DNA of 64,000 bases from Gammaproteobacteria bacterium (GCA_036383255.1 DASVOS010000012.1:50003-114002); one strand, 5' to 3'. Counted from the first letter of the stretch, positions 1 through 8,368 are shown. The notes: generated by a model not told the origin, from the sequence alone. Numbers and translations are program-made.

Positions 1-2
1 GC

Positions 3-704
3 TTAGCGTCCGAGACTCGCCAGGTAACCTGATCCCAGCTCCTGCATCTGCTCCAATATCCAGTCCTCGCGCCGCTGCAGGCGCGCCGACGGATCGTTCA
101 CGTCGAAACGGTCCGGCGCCGGCAGCGAGGCGGCGAGCAGCGCCGCCTGCTCGCGGCTCAGGGCCGCGGGCGTCACGCCATAGAGCCGCCGCGATGCGGC
201 GCCCACGCCGAAGGTGTAGTCGTCGAGCTGGGCCACGTTGAGGTAGACCTCGAGGATGCGCCGCTTCGGCCACTCCAGCTCCATCATCACCGTGAACCAG
301 GCCTCCACCGCCTTGCGGGTGTAGCTCCTGCCCGGCCACAGCCACAGGTTCTTGGCGGTTTGCTGGCTGATGGTGCTGGCGCCGCGCACGTGGCGGCTCT
401 TCGCGTTGTGCTCGAAGGCCGCTCCTATGGCGTCCCAGTCGAAGCCGTCGTGGAAGGGGAACTGCTGGTCCTCGGCGGTCACCACCGCGAGCGGCATGTC
501 CGGCGCGATGGCCGAATAGGGAGTCCATTGGTACTGCACCCGGGCGCGGGACTTCTTCGCCAGGAGCTCGACCTGCTTCTGCTGCATGAACGCGCTGGTG
601 GCCGGGTCCACCACGCCGCGGAACGCCACGCCGCAGGCGGTGGCCAGGAACCATAGCCAGGCCAGCACCAGGGCGCGCCGCCACAGGCGCGGCCAGAGGC
701 TCAT
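3..704 (-). CDS. mtgA: Monofunctional biosynthetic peptidoglycan transglycosylase
   Basis: Glycosyltransferase family 51 enzyme that polymerises lipid II into glycan strands at the inner membrane, without a transpeptidase domain. The 233-residue protein has an N-terminal membrane anchor (about residues 8-25, LVLAWLWFLATA). It then carries the GT51 motifs: EDQQFPFHDGFDW with the catalytic Glu, GASTISQQTAKNLWL, and KRRILEVYLN. Length is normal for MtgA. The start at 704 is chosen because the anchor follows immediately and the ATG overlaps the stop of the upstream DUF2891 gene (ATGA). The open frame continues further upstream, but that part is low-complexity antisense sequence. The family assignment is secure from the motifs. 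Confidence 0.95.
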   Translation of the reverse strand: MSLWPRLWRRALVLAWLWFLATACGVAFRGVVDPATSAFMQQKQVELLAKKSRARVQYQWTPYSAIAPDMPLAVVTAEDQQFPFHDGFDWDAIGAAFEHNAKSRHVRGASTISQQTAKNLWLWPGRSYTRKAVEAWFTVMMELEWPKRRILEVYLNVAQLDDYTFGVGAASRRLYGVTPAALSREQAALLAASLPAPDRFDVNDPSARLQRREDWILEQMQELGSGYLASLGR

Positions 705-1729
705 GCCAGGCCCCGGCCGGTGAGGTGGTAGACCGCGAAGCTCGGCAACCAGTGGCTGCCTGCGTATTCCTCCTCGCGGATGGCGGCGAGGCCCTGTTCG
801 GCGTGCTCGGCCGCCGCCGACTCCAGCGCGGCACGGCGCGCATCGGCAGCAGGCAGCGCGGCGGCGATGCCGCGCAACATCCAGGCGCGGCTCAGGTTGA
901 GCCCATCCAGGTGCGCGAGCTTGCCATCGGAAGGATCGCGGCTCACGGCGGGCTCGAGCCACCGGCTGCCGTCCGCCGGCAGCTTCGGCAGGAACTTGGC
1001 CAGCCAGCGCACATACTCGACTTGCGGCACGAGGCGGCGCATCAGGTCCGCTTCCGCCAGCACCGGCGAGAGGAAATCCTGGCCCGAGGGCTCGTAGGCG
1101 AGCGGGCCGCCCACGTCGAAGCGGTGGAACTCCACGCCCTTGGCGCGCACCAGCTCTTGCATCGGAACGTCGCCGATGACGCGGGCCCAGTCATGCGCCA
1201 ACCCCAGGGCGAAGGCGCTCTGGGAATGTTCGCCGCTGCGGATGGGATAGAAGAGCTTGGGCAGCCAGGTGCGCAAGCGCTCCCGCGCCAGCGCTTCCAG
1301 TGGCGCCAGCACCGAGCGCCAGCGCTGTGCCTCAGGCGTGTTCCATTCATGCAGCTCTGCGTTGAGCTGCAGCAGCCAGGCGAGGCCGTAGGGCCGTTCC
1401 CAGGAAGCGCGCCGCGGGTCGTCGAAGTAGCGGCATTCCTGCGCCACGTCCGCGAGGTTGAACCGCCTCTCCACGAACGCCCGCGCCTCCGGGGCGAAGC
1501 GCCCCTCCGGCAGGAGCCGGAGCAGCCGCACCAGCAGCCAGTAGTTGTGCACCGCCGAGTGCCAGTCGTAGGCGCCGCAGAACACCGGGTGCAGCTCGCG
1601 TGGAGCGGCCGCGTCCTGGTCGCCATCCATCAGGTGCTGGATGTGGTTGGGGTACTCGCGGCCGAGGTTGGCGAGCGCCATGCGCGCCATGCGCTCGAGA
1701 AAAACCACGTCCTGGGTGGAATCTTTCAT
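701..1729 (-). CDS. DUF2891 family protein
   Basis: A 342-residue soluble protein of the DUF2891 family, function unknown. Recognisable features are REYPNH near the N-terminus, HPVFCGAYDWHSAVHNYW (the family's conserved Asp-Trp-His-Ser stretch), the ERPYGLAWLLQL segment and PIRSGEHSQSAFALGLA. The alpha-helical, His/Trp-rich pattern resembles an alpha/alpha toroid, but that fold is an inference. The start at 1729 (MKDSTQ) is preferred over upstream in-frame codons because family similarity begins there. The gene overlaps mtgA by 4 bases, so the two are probably co-translated. No signal peptide is seen. Confidence 0.85.
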   Translation of the reverse strand: MKDSTQDVVFLERMARMALANLGREYPNHIQHLMDGDQDAAAPRELHPVFCGAYDWHSAVHNYWLLVRLLRLLPEGRFAPEARAFVERRFNLADVAQECRYFDDPRRASWERPYGLAWLLQLNAELHEWNTPEAQRWRSVLAPLEALARERLRTWLPKLFYPIRSGEHSQSAFALGLAHDWARVIGDVPMQELVRAKGVEFHRFDVGGPLAYEPSGQDFLSPVLAEADLMRRLVPQVEYVRWLAKFLPKLPADGSRWLEPAVSRDPSDGKLAHLDGLNLSRAWMLRGIAAALPAADARRAALESAAAEHAEQGLAAIREEEYAGSHWLPSFAVYHLTGRGLA

Positions 1730-1848
1730 GCTGACCCGGAGTCTACTGGGACGGTACCCCTTGGCGACAGTCCCGCCGGGCTGCCATGATGGGCCCCGCC
1801 AGAGCCGGATGACCGGCCTCGCATCCATACCTGATAGGGAAACAGCGC

Positions 1849-3447
1849 ATGTCGAACAAATCCTCCCTGCGCCGGGACGTGGGCCTCGTCGCCCTCACCA
1901 TGACCGGCATCGGCTCCATCATCGGTTCCGGATGGCTCTTCGGCGCCGCCAAGGCCGCGCGCCTGGCCGGCCCTGACGCGGTCTGGGCCTGGGTCTTGGG
2001 CGCCGTGATCATCCTGGTGATCGCCCTCACCTACGCCGAGCTTGGCGCCATGTTCCCGGAGTCAGGCGGCATGGTGCGCTTCGGCCTCTATACCCATGGC
2101 TCCCTGGTGGGCTCCATCGCAGCCTGGGCCGCCTGGATCTCGGTGGTCTCGGTGATCCCGGTGGAGGCCTTCGCCTCGGTGCAGTACATGGCTTCCTGGC
2201 CATGGGACTGGGCCAACCCATGGGCCCACAACCTGTTCCAGGACGGCAAGGTGAGCGACACCGGCCTCGCCATCGGCGCGGTGCTGGTGGTGATCTACTT
2301 CCTGCTCAACTTCTGGAGCGTGAAGCTGTTCGCGCGCAGCAACACCATAATCACCACCTTCAAGCTGGTGATCCCGGCGCTGACGGCGCTACTGCTGATC
2401 GCCTCGGGCTTCCACGCGGAAAACTTCAGTGTGGGCACCCACGGCGGCGCCCATGTCACTGACATCGCCGCGGTGCTCACCGCGGTGGCCACCGCCGGTA
2501 TCGTGTTCAGCTTCAACGGCTTCCAGAGCCCGGTGAACCTGGCGGGCGAGTCCAAGAACCCGAGCCGCGACGTGCCCATCGCCGTGATCGGCTCCATCGT
2601 TATCTGCGCCATCATCTATGTGCTGCTGCAGATCGGCTTCCTGGGCGCGGTGCCCTCCGAGATGCTGCAGCAGGCCGGCTGGAGCGGCGTCCAGTTCAGC
2701 TCGCCCTACGCGCAGCTGGCGCTGGCGGCCAATATCAACTTCCTGGCGATCCTGCTCTACGTGGACGCGTTCGTGAGCCCCAGCGGCACCGGCTCCACCT
2801 ACACCGCCTCCAGCTCGCGCATGCTCTGGGGCATGGAGAAGAACGGCATCCTGCCCAAGATCTTCGGTACGGTGCACCCGGTATATGGCATCCCGCGGCC
2901 GGCCATGTGGCTGAACCTGGCGGTGGCGTTCCTGTTCTTCTTCTGGTTCCAGGGCTGGGACAAGGGCGCGGACGTGACCTCCGTGGCCTGCGTGCTCTCC
3001 TACCTCATCGGCCCGGTGAGCGTAGCGGTACTGCGCAAGATCGACCCGGATCGCGCGCGGCCCCTGAAGGTACCGGCGCTGAAGTGGGTAGCCGGCATCG
3101 CCTTCACCTTGGGCACCCTGGTGCTGTACTGGGCCAAGTGGCCGCTCACGTGGCAGGTGATCCGCACGCTGTCGCCGGTGCTGCTGTTATGGGGCTACTA
3201 CGAGTACGTGGGCGGCTGGAAGGACTTCCGCCAGCACGCGCGCGGCGCGCTGTGGCTGGTCATCTACCTGCCGGGCGTGGCCGTACTCTCGTACATCGGG
3301 AGTGACCAGTTCGGCGGCATCGGCTTGCTGCCGTTCGGCTGGGACCTGCTGGTGGTGGCGGTCTTCGGCGCGGTGTTCTTCCTGTGGGGCCTGAAGAGCG
3401 GCTGGAAGACGGTGCATCTCGAGGCCAGCAACCAGACTCTGCATTGA
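1849..3447 (+). CDS. APC superfamily amino acid permease (aspartate:proton symporter-like)
   Basis: A 532-residue inner-membrane transporter with about 12-14 hydrophobic segments. The first helix contains GIGSIIGSGWLFGAA, the unwound substrate-binding motif of APC transporters, and the overall pattern resembles YveA-type aspartate:proton symporters. Transport of a specific amino acid is not proven by sequence. An AGGGA sequence lies 5' of the ATG. The gene is monocistronic: it diverges from the DUF2891-mtgA pair and is closed by a strong terminator hairpin just after the stop. Confidence 0.85.
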   Translation: MSNKSSLRRDVGLVALTMTGIGSIIGSGWLFGAAKAARLAGPDAVWAWVLGAVIILVIALTYAELGAMFPESGGMVRFGLYTHGSLVGSIAAWAAWISVVSVIPVEAFASVQYMASWPWDWANPWAHNLFQDGKVSDTGLAIGAVLVVIYFLLNFWSVKLFARSNTIITTFKLVIPALTALLLIASGFHAENFSVGTHGGAHVTDIAAVLTAVATAGIVFSFNGFQSPVNLAGESKNPSRDVPIAVIGSIVICAIIYVLLQIGFLGAVPSEMLQQAGWSGVQFSSPYAQLALAANINFLAILLYVDAFVSPSGTGSTYTASSSRMLWGMEKNGILPKIFGTVHPVYGIPRPAMWLNLAVAFLFFFWFQGWDKGADVTSVACVLSYLIGPVSVAVLRKIDPDRARPLKVPALKWVAGIAFTLGTLVLYWAKWPLTWQVIRTLSPVLLLWGYYEYVGGWKDFRQHARGALWLVIYLPGVAVLSYIGSDQFGGIGLLPFGWDLLVVAVFGAVFFLWGLKSGWKTVHLEASNQTLH

Positions 3448-3460
3448 TAGAGAAGATGGC

Positions 3461-3496
3461 ACGCCCCGCCACGCAAGTGGCGGGGCGTTTTCTTTT
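3461..3496 (+). terminator. Rho-independent terminator of the APC permease gene
   Basis: A perfect 12-bp stem, ACGCCCCGCCAC paired with GTGGCGGGGCGT, with a GCAA loop, followed by TTTTCTTTT. It lies 13 bases after the permease stop and separates it from convergent murI. The T-tract overlaps the murI stop codon. The opposite strand lacks a T-tract, so it should work only rightwards. Confidence 0.9.
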
Positions 3497-4316
3497 AGAG
3501 GTCCACGATCTCGACGTCAGGCGCTCTGAGCGTCTGCCCCAGGAACAGGCTGCCGACCCGCGCGAAGCGCTCGGGGCCGTCGGTCGCGAGGTAGCGCGCG
3601 CCGCCTTCGCCCTGAGCGCGGGCGATCTTTCCCTCGCCCAACAGCTTCTCCACGGCCCGCGCCGCGATCTCGGCGGAATCCACGATGCCGACTTCCGGTC
3701 CCGCCACCGCGGCGATGGCATCCTTGAGCAGCGGGAAGTGGGTGCAGCCCAGCACCAGGCAGTCCAGGCCCTCGCGGCGCTTCTCGTCGAGCAAGGGCTG
3801 CAGGTACTCGCGCACCACTGATTCCACCAGCGGGCCCTTCACCCAGCCTTCCTCCGCCAGCGCCACGAACAGCGAGCAGGCCTGGGCATACACCTGTGCA
3901 TCCGGCCGGCGCGCCGTGATCGCGCGCTCGTAGGCACCGCCCCGCACCGTGCCTTCGGTGGCGAGCACGGCGATGTGCCCGGTCCTGGACGCCGCCACGG
4001 CGGCCTCCGCCCCCGCTTCCACCACGCCCACCACCGGCAGCGGCGCGAACCCGGCGGCGAGGGCTGGCATGGCCACGGCGGAGGCGGTGTTGCAGGCCAC
4101 CACCAGCAGCTTGATGCCGCGTCCGACCAGGTGCCCCGCCGCCTGCACCGCGTAGCGGTTCACCGTGTCCGGCGCCTTGGTGCCGTAGGGCAGGCGCGCC
4201 GTATCGCCGAGGTAGAGCAGGTGCTCGCCCGGCAGGCGGGCGCGCAGCGCCTTCAGCACCGTGAGGCCGCCCACGCCGGAATCGAAGATGCCTATCGGAA
4301 GTTCGGCGGGACTCAA
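3495..4316 (-). CDS. murI: Glutamate racemase
   Basis: Converts L-glutamate to D-glutamate for peptidoglycan, in the cytoplasm. The 273-residue protein begins with the typical IGIFDSGVGGLTVLKAL. It has both catalytic cysteines of the cofactor-independent racemases: Cys75 in VVACNTAS and the second in LGCTHFPLL near residue 187. Length matches the family. The start ATG overlaps the stop of fadD by 4 bases, which implies co-translation. Confidence 0.97.
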   Translation of the reverse strand: MSPAELPIGIFDSGVGGLTVLKALRARLPGEHLLYLGDTARLPYGTKAPDTVNRYAVQAAGHLVGRGIKLLVVACNTASAVAMPALAAGFAPLPVVGVVEAGAEAAVAASRTGHIAVLATEGTVRGGAYERAITARRPDAQVYAQACSLFVALAEEGWVKGPLVESVVREYLQPLLDEKRREGLDCLVLGCTHFPLLKDAIAAVAGPEVGIVDSAEIAARAVEKLLGEGKIARAQGEGGARYLATDGPERFARVGSLFLGQTLRAPDVEIVDL

Positions 4317-5983
4317 GCTTTCTCGCGCAGTTCTCTACGCAGGATCTTTCCGACGTTGGATTTCGGAAGCTCGTCGCGGAACTCGATGTGCTTCGGGACC
4401 TTGTAGCCCGTCAGGTACTTGTGGCAGTGGGCGATGAGTTCCTCGGCGGTGAGCGCCGGGTCCTTGCGCACCACGAACAGCTTCACCACCTCGCCGGAAT
4501 GCTCGTCGGGCACGCCCACGGCCGCGCACTCGCGCACGCCCGGGTGCATCATGGCCACGTCCTCCACCTCGTTCGGGTACACGTTGAAGCCCGACACCAG
4601 GATCATGTCCTTCTTGCGGTCCACGATGTAGACGAAGCCGCGCGCATCCACCCGGCCCATGTCGCCGGTGCGCAGCCAGCCGTCCGGCGACAGCACCTTG
4701 GCGGTCTCGGCCGGCTGCTGCCAGTAACCGCGGGTCACCTGCGGCCCGCGGAAGCACAGCTCGCCCACCTCGCCCACGCCCAGCTCGCGGCCGTCATCGT
4801 CGCGGATCGAGAGCTCGGTGGAGGGGATGGGAAGGCCGATGCTGCCGTTGTAGTCCTTGAGGTCCAGCGGGTTGATGCAGGCGGCCGGGGAGGTCTCGGT
4901 GAGGCCGTAGGCCTCGACGATGGGCCGGGCCGTGACTTTCTTCCATTGCTCGGCCACCGCGCGCTGCACCGCCATGCCGCCGCCCAGCGCCAGCTTCAGA
5001 TGCGAGAAGTCCAGCTCGGCGAAACCCTGGGCGTGCAGCAGCCCGTTGAACAGCGTGTTCACGCCGGTGATGACGCTGAAGGGATACTTGCCCAGCGTCT
5101 TCACGAAGTCCTTCATGTCGCGCGGGTTGGTGATGAGGATGTTCTTGCCGCCCAGCGTCATGAACACCATGCAGTTCGCGGTGAGCGAGAAGATGTGGTA
5201 CAGCGGCAGCGCGGTGATCACGATCTCGGTGCCGGGCGTGAGGCCCTTGCCGAGCCAGGCGGCGGCCTGCAGCACGTTCGCGGTCATGTTGCCGTGGCTG
5301 AGGATCGCGCCCTTGGACACGCCGGTGGTGCCGCCGGTGTACTGCAGGAACGCCACGTCGTCGTGGCCGAGGTCCACGGGCTCGAGCTTGTAGCGCGCGC
5401 CGGCCGCCAGGGCATCGCGGAAACCCACGCTGCCCGGGAGCTGCCAGGGCGGCACCATCTTCTTGACGCGCTTCACCACGAGGTTCACCAGCGCGCGCTT
5501 AGGCTGCGGGAACAGGTCGCCAATCTGGGTGGTGACCACGGTGTCGAGCGCGTCGCAGCCCTTCACGTCCTGCAGGGTATGGGCGAAGTTCTCGAGGATC
5601 ACGATGCCGCGGGCGCCAGAGTCGCGGAGCTGGTGCTCCAGCTCGCGCGCGGTGTAGAGCGGATTGACGTTCACCACCGTGAGGCCGGCCCGCAGCACAC
5701 CGAACAGCGCCACCGGGTACTGCAGCAGGTTCGGCATCATGATGGCGACCCGGTCGCCCTTCCTGAAGCCGCGCTCCTGCTGGAGCCAGGCACCGAACTT
5801 CGCGCTCTCGCGGTCCAGCTCGCCGTAGCTCATGGCCACGCCCATGTTCACGTAGGCGGGCAGTGCGGCGAAGTCCCGGCAGCACTCCTCCATGATCTGC
5901 TTGACCGAAGCGTAGCGGCCGGTGTCGATCTCGGCGGGCGTGCCGGCGGGATACTGCTTGAGCCAGAGCTTTTCCACGTCCAC
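4313..5983 (-). CDS. fadD: Long-chain fatty acid--CoA ligase
   Basis: ATP-dependent acyl-CoA synthetase of the ANL superfamily; activates long-chain fatty acids for beta-oxidation or lipid synthesis. The 556-residue protein carries the phosphate-binding loop YTGGTTGVSKGA, the adenylation motif AYGLTETSPA, the hinge segment GWLRTGD, and the C-terminal catalytic lysine in LPKSNVGKILRREL. Length is that of FadD. The start appears to be GTG (5981-5983), with a second GTG two codons later; a G-rich stretch lies upstream. It heads a two-gene unit with murI and diverges from the SDR gene. Confidence 0.95.
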   Translation of the reverse strand: MDVEKLWLKQYPAGTPAEIDTGRYASVKQIMEECCRDFAALPAYVNMGVAMSYGELDRESAKFGAWLQQERGFRKGDRVAIMMPNLLQYPVALFGVLRAGLTVVNVNPLYTARELEHQLRDSGARGIVILENFAHTLQDVKGCDALDTVVTTQIGDLFPQPKRALVNLVVKRVKKMVPPWQLPGSVGFRDALAAGARYKLEPVDLGHDDVAFLQYTGGTTGVSKGAILSHGNMTANVLQAAAWLGKGLTPGTEIVITALPLYHIFSLTANCMVFMTLGGKNILITNPRDMKDFVKTLGKYPFSVITGVNTLFNGLLHAQGFAELDFSHLKLALGGGMAVQRAVAEQWKKVTARPIVEAYGLTETSPAACINPLDLKDYNGSIGLPIPSTELSIRDDDGRELGVGEVGELCFRGPQVTRGYWQQPAETAKVLSPDGWLRTGDMGRVDARGFVYIVDRKKDMILVSGFNVYPNEVEDVAMMHPGVRECAAVGVPDEHSGEVVKLFVVRKDPALTAEELIAHCHKYLTGYKVPKHIEFRDELPKSNVGKILRRELREKA

Positions 5984-6056
5984 CCCATCCGTGCTTTTGC
6001 CGAATCATACCGCAGGCCGCGCGGGACAAGCCGGCGGGGCCTTACAATATCGGGAC

Positions 6057-6809
6057 ATGGAGACTGGACAGAAACTGGCCTGGATCACCGGCGGCGGCTC
6101 TGGCATCGGCCGGGCGCTCGCGCTCCGGCTCGCCGCCGACGGCTGGCGCGTGGTGGTGTCGGGACGCCGCCCCGAGCCGCTGGCGGAGACCGCGGAGCAG
6201 GCGCCAGGCGCCATCTTCCCCTGGCCGCTGGACGTGGCCGACCTCGCGGCGGTGCGCCGCGCCGTGGCCGGCATCGAGGGCGCCCACGGCGCCGTGGCGC
6301 TGGCGGTGCTCAACGCCGGCATGTACCGCTCCGTGAAGCTCGACACCTTCAAGGGCGAGACCTTCGCCGAGCACATGCAAGTGAACTTCCTGGGCGTCGT
6401 CAACTGCATGGACGCGCTCTTGCCGGCGATGCGCGCGCGCCGCGCCGGGCACATGGTGCTGGTGGCGAGCGTGGCGGGCTACCGCGGCCTGCCGCTGGCG
6501 GCGGCCTACGGTCCCACCAAGGCGGCGCTCATCAACCTCGCCGAATCCATGAAGGGCATGTTCGCCCGGGCCGGCCTCACGCTCTCGGTGTGCAATCCGG
6601 GCTTCGTGGCCACGCCGCTCACCGAGCACAATGCCTTCCCGATGCCGTTCCTGATGCAGGTGGACGACGCGGCCGAGGCGCTGCATCGCGGCATCCGCGC
6701 CGGGAAGTTCGAGATCGCCTTCCCCACCCGCTTCGTGCTGATATTGAAGCTGCTACGCGCCCTTCCCTACGCGCTGTATTTCCCGCTGATGCGGCGCCTG
6801 ACCCGCTAG
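6057..6809 (+). CDS. SDR family oxidoreductase
   Basis: A 250-residue classical short-chain dehydrogenase/reductase. The Rossmann motif TGGGSGIG is at residues 11-18, NAG follows beta-4, and the catalytic YGPTK (Tyr-x-x-x-Lys) is near residue 150. The C-terminal hydrophobic/basic tail (FVLILKLLRALPYALYFPLMRRL) suggests peripheral membrane association, as in SDRs acting on lipid substrates; that is an inference. The substrate is unknown. The OsmC gene follows after 8 bases and carries its own AGGAGG. Confidence 0.9.
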   Translation: METGQKLAWITGGGSGIGRALALRLAADGWRVVVSGRRPEPLAETAEQAPGAIFPWPLDVADLAAVRRAVAGIEGAHGAVALAVLNAGMYRSVKLDTFKGETFAEHMQVNFLGVVNCMDALLPAMRARRAGHMVLVASVAGYRGLPLAAAYGPTKAALINLAESMKGMFARAGLTLSVCNPGFVATPLTEHNAFPMPFLMQVDDAAEALHRGIRAGKFEIAFPTRFVLILKLLRALPYALYFPLMRRLTR

Positions 6810-6817
6810 GAGGCAAC

Positions 6818-7291
6818 ATGGCCGAGACTCGCGACCACATCTATACCGTGGACTGCCGCTGGAAGGGCAGCACCGGCGAGGGCTACGAGGCCTATACGCG
6901 CGAGCATGAGGCTGCCGCCCCGCCTGCCGAGGGCGAGCTCATGCTCTCCTCCGACCCCCACTACCGCGGCGACCCCAAGCTCCTGAACCCGGAGCAGCTC
7001 CTGGTGATGGCGGCCGCCTCCTGCCAGATGCTGTCGTTCCTGGCGGTGGCGGCACGCAAGCGCCTCAACGTGGTGGAGTACGAGGACCACGCCGAGGGCG
7101 TGATGCCGGAGCAGGACAAGCCCATGCGCATCGCGCGCATCATGCTCAGGCCCCGCATCGTGATCGACGGCCCGGCGGACCCGGGCACGGTGGAGAACCT
7201 GGTGCATCTGGCCCACGGCCACTGCTTCATCGCCAACAGCTTGAAAACTGACATTCGAATAGAACCACAAATCGTGATTCTTAAACTGTGA
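6818..7291 (+). CDS. OsmC family peroxiredoxin-like protein
   Basis: A 157-residue OsmC/Ohr-fold protein. These reduce organic hydroperoxides through two cysteines. The two expected cysteines are in AASCQMLSFLAVAA and in GHCFIANS. A strong AGGAGG lies 6 bases before the ATG. The last 16 or so codons (TTG AAA ACT GAC ATT CGA ATA GAA CCA CAA ...) are markedly more AT-rich than the rest of the gene. They end directly at a repeat element, whose first base follows the TGA. The protein end itself (KTDIRIEPQI) looks normal for the family, so only the DNA is unusual. Confidence 0.9.
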   Translation: MAETRDHIYTVDCRWKGSTGEGYEAYTREHEAAAPPAEGELMLSSDPHYRGDPKLLNPEQLLVMAAASCQMLSFLAVAARKRLNVVEYEDHAEGVMPEQDKPMRIARIMLRPRIVIDGPADPGTVENLVHLAHGHCFIANSLKTDIRIEPQIVILKL

Positions 7292-7421
7292 CCCCAAAGC
7301 TGCTGCGCTCGCCGGGGCGTTGTTGCGCTTCGGACTCGCAGTCGGTCACGTACGCCAAGAGTACGCTCCCTCCTGCTCGCCTCGCGCGCCTAGCCCCGCC
7401 TTCGCTCGCGACGCTTTGGGG
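7292..7421 (+). repeat. Short inverted-repeat element, copy 1
   Basis: A 130-bp intergenic element bounded by perfect 9-bp terminal inverted repeats, CCCCAAAGC and GCTTTGGGG. Inside the ends are the subterminal sequences TGCTGCGCTCG (left) and CGCTCGCGAC (right). The centre has the inverted GTAC...GTAC pair around GCCAAGA. Its ends and the CGCGCCTAGCCCC segment recur in copy 2 at 8143-8345 in the opposite orientation. It starts on the base after the OsmC stop and is followed by AGCTTTTTG, so it may also terminate transcription rightwards. No coding potential. Confidence 0.75.
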
Positions 7422-7439
7422 AGCTTTTTGCCTAGATTG

Positions 7440-8141
7440 CTAAGAGGCGCCTAATCCGATCGAGTTGAGCCATTCTTCGAGCATCGCCGCGGCTTGCCGC
7501 TCCATGGCGGGCGCATGGCGCTGTGCGTCACGGCGCAGGCCCGCGGGCGTCAGGCCCTGCTCGCGGATCTCGCCCACGTTCCCCGCGTACCACTGCTCCA
7601 GTCCCCGCGCCGTCACCTCGGGGTGGAACTGCAGCGCGAGCGCGCGGCCCCAGCTGAAGCCCTGGCAAGGCGTGAGGTCGGTGGCGGCGAGCGCCAGTGC
7701 ATCCTTCGGCAGGTCGAACTGGTCGCCGTGCCAGTGCAGCACTGGACCCAAGAAGTGCCGGATGGCCGAGCTCTGCCCGGCTTCCGTGAGGGTAAGCGGC
7801 TTCCAGCCGATCTCCATGCGCTCGCCCTTCCGCACCGTGGCGCCCAGCGCCTTCGCCAGGAACTGGCTGCCGAGGCAGATGCCGAGCGTCGGCAGCGCGG
7901 CCTTGAGGCGAGTCTCGATGAACCTGAGCTCCGGGGCCATGAAGGGGTAATCCTCCATGTCGTTCACGCCGATGGGTCCGCCCAGCACCACCAAGAGGTC
8001 CCACTGCCCCTTGGCGAGCAGCAGGAAGTCGGCGGTGGGCGCGTCCACGTAGCGGATCGCATATCCCTTTTCTGCCAGCACCGGCGCGAGGGAGCCCAGG
8101 TCCTCGAATGGGACATGACGTATAGCTAGAAGATTTTTCAT
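7440..8141 (-). CDS. Class I glutamine amidotransferase-like protein
   Basis: A 233-residue stand-alone class I glutamine amidotransferase of the type often annotated as GMP-synthase-glutaminase-like. Visible are LGGPIGVND, the nucleophile Cys89 in GICLGSQ, and His173-Pro-Glu175 in QFHPE, completing the Cys-His-Glu triad. The partner substrate is unknown. The ATG has no Shine-Dalgarno sequence; it overlaps the TGA of an upstream open frame that begins with the same eight residues (MKNLLAIR). The first 11 codons are AT-rich, unlike the rest. The gene is flanked on both sides by copies of the same repeat in opposite orientations. Confidence 0.88.
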   Translation of the reverse strand: MKNLLAIRHVPFEDLGSLAPVLAEKGYAIRYVDAPTADFLLLAKGQWDLLVVLGGPIGVNDMEDYPFMAPELRFIETRLKAALPTLGICLGSQFLAKALGATVRKGERMEIGWKPLTLTEAGQSSAIRHFLGPVLHWHGDQFDLPKDALALAATDLTPCQGFSWGRALALQFHPEVTARGLEQWYAGNVGEIREQGLTPAGLRRDAQRHAPAMERQAAAMLEEWLNSIGLGAS

Positions 8142-8368
8142 ACCAAAAGCGTCGCGAGCGAAGGGTGCGGCACATGTGCCGCGCGGGCATACAGGGATGT
8201 ATGCCCCGGGCCATGAGCGGAGCAGGAAGCGCAGCGAATGGGGCTAGGCGCGTCCCCGCGCCCGTCGCTCCCGGGCATCCTGCCCTCTCGCGACGTTAGG
8301 CCGTCCTGGCCGTCACAGCGCCCTGCCGAGCGCAGCAGCTTTTGGCGGATGGCGAGCAGATTCTTCAC
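8138..8368 (-). other. Duplicated amidotransferase 5' end and possible leader frame
   Basis: A 76-codon open frame starting with GTG at 8368 encodes MKNLLAIR, identical to the start of the amidotransferase. It then runs through repeat copy 2 and stops at a TGA that overlaps the amidotransferase ATG (ATGA). The eight shared codons differ only at six third positions and the first base of the start codon. The rest of the frame is repeat sequence and has no recognisable protein. It may be the displaced original start of the gene, possibly still used as a coupled leader. Bases 8369-8557, up to the desaturase gene, contain nothing else I recognise. Confidence 0.5.
8143..8345 (-). repeat. Short inverted-repeat element, copy 2
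   Basis: A 203-bp element with perfect 8-bp terminal inverted repeats CCAAAAGC and GCTTTTGG. Read on the minus strand it has the same end order as copy 1: AAAGCTGCTGCGCTCG at one end, then CGCGCCTAGCCCC, then CTTCGCTCGCGACGCTTT. The centre holds a 16-bp perfect palindrome at 8167-8182 (GCGGCACATGTGCCGC) and a hairpin at 8185-8206 (GGGCATACA, GGGA loop, TGTATGCCC). It sits exactly between two copies of the amidotransferase 5' end. No transposase; mobility, if any, would be in trans. Confidence 0.75.

Noticed and set aside
4388..7291. A very long open frame on the plus strand across fadD and the SDR gene
   Set aside because: Before the true OsmC start it is antisense or out of frame to well-supported genes and is His/Arg/Ala-rich, as expected for the mirror frame of G+C-rich genes. 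Only its last 157 codons (OsmC) are real.
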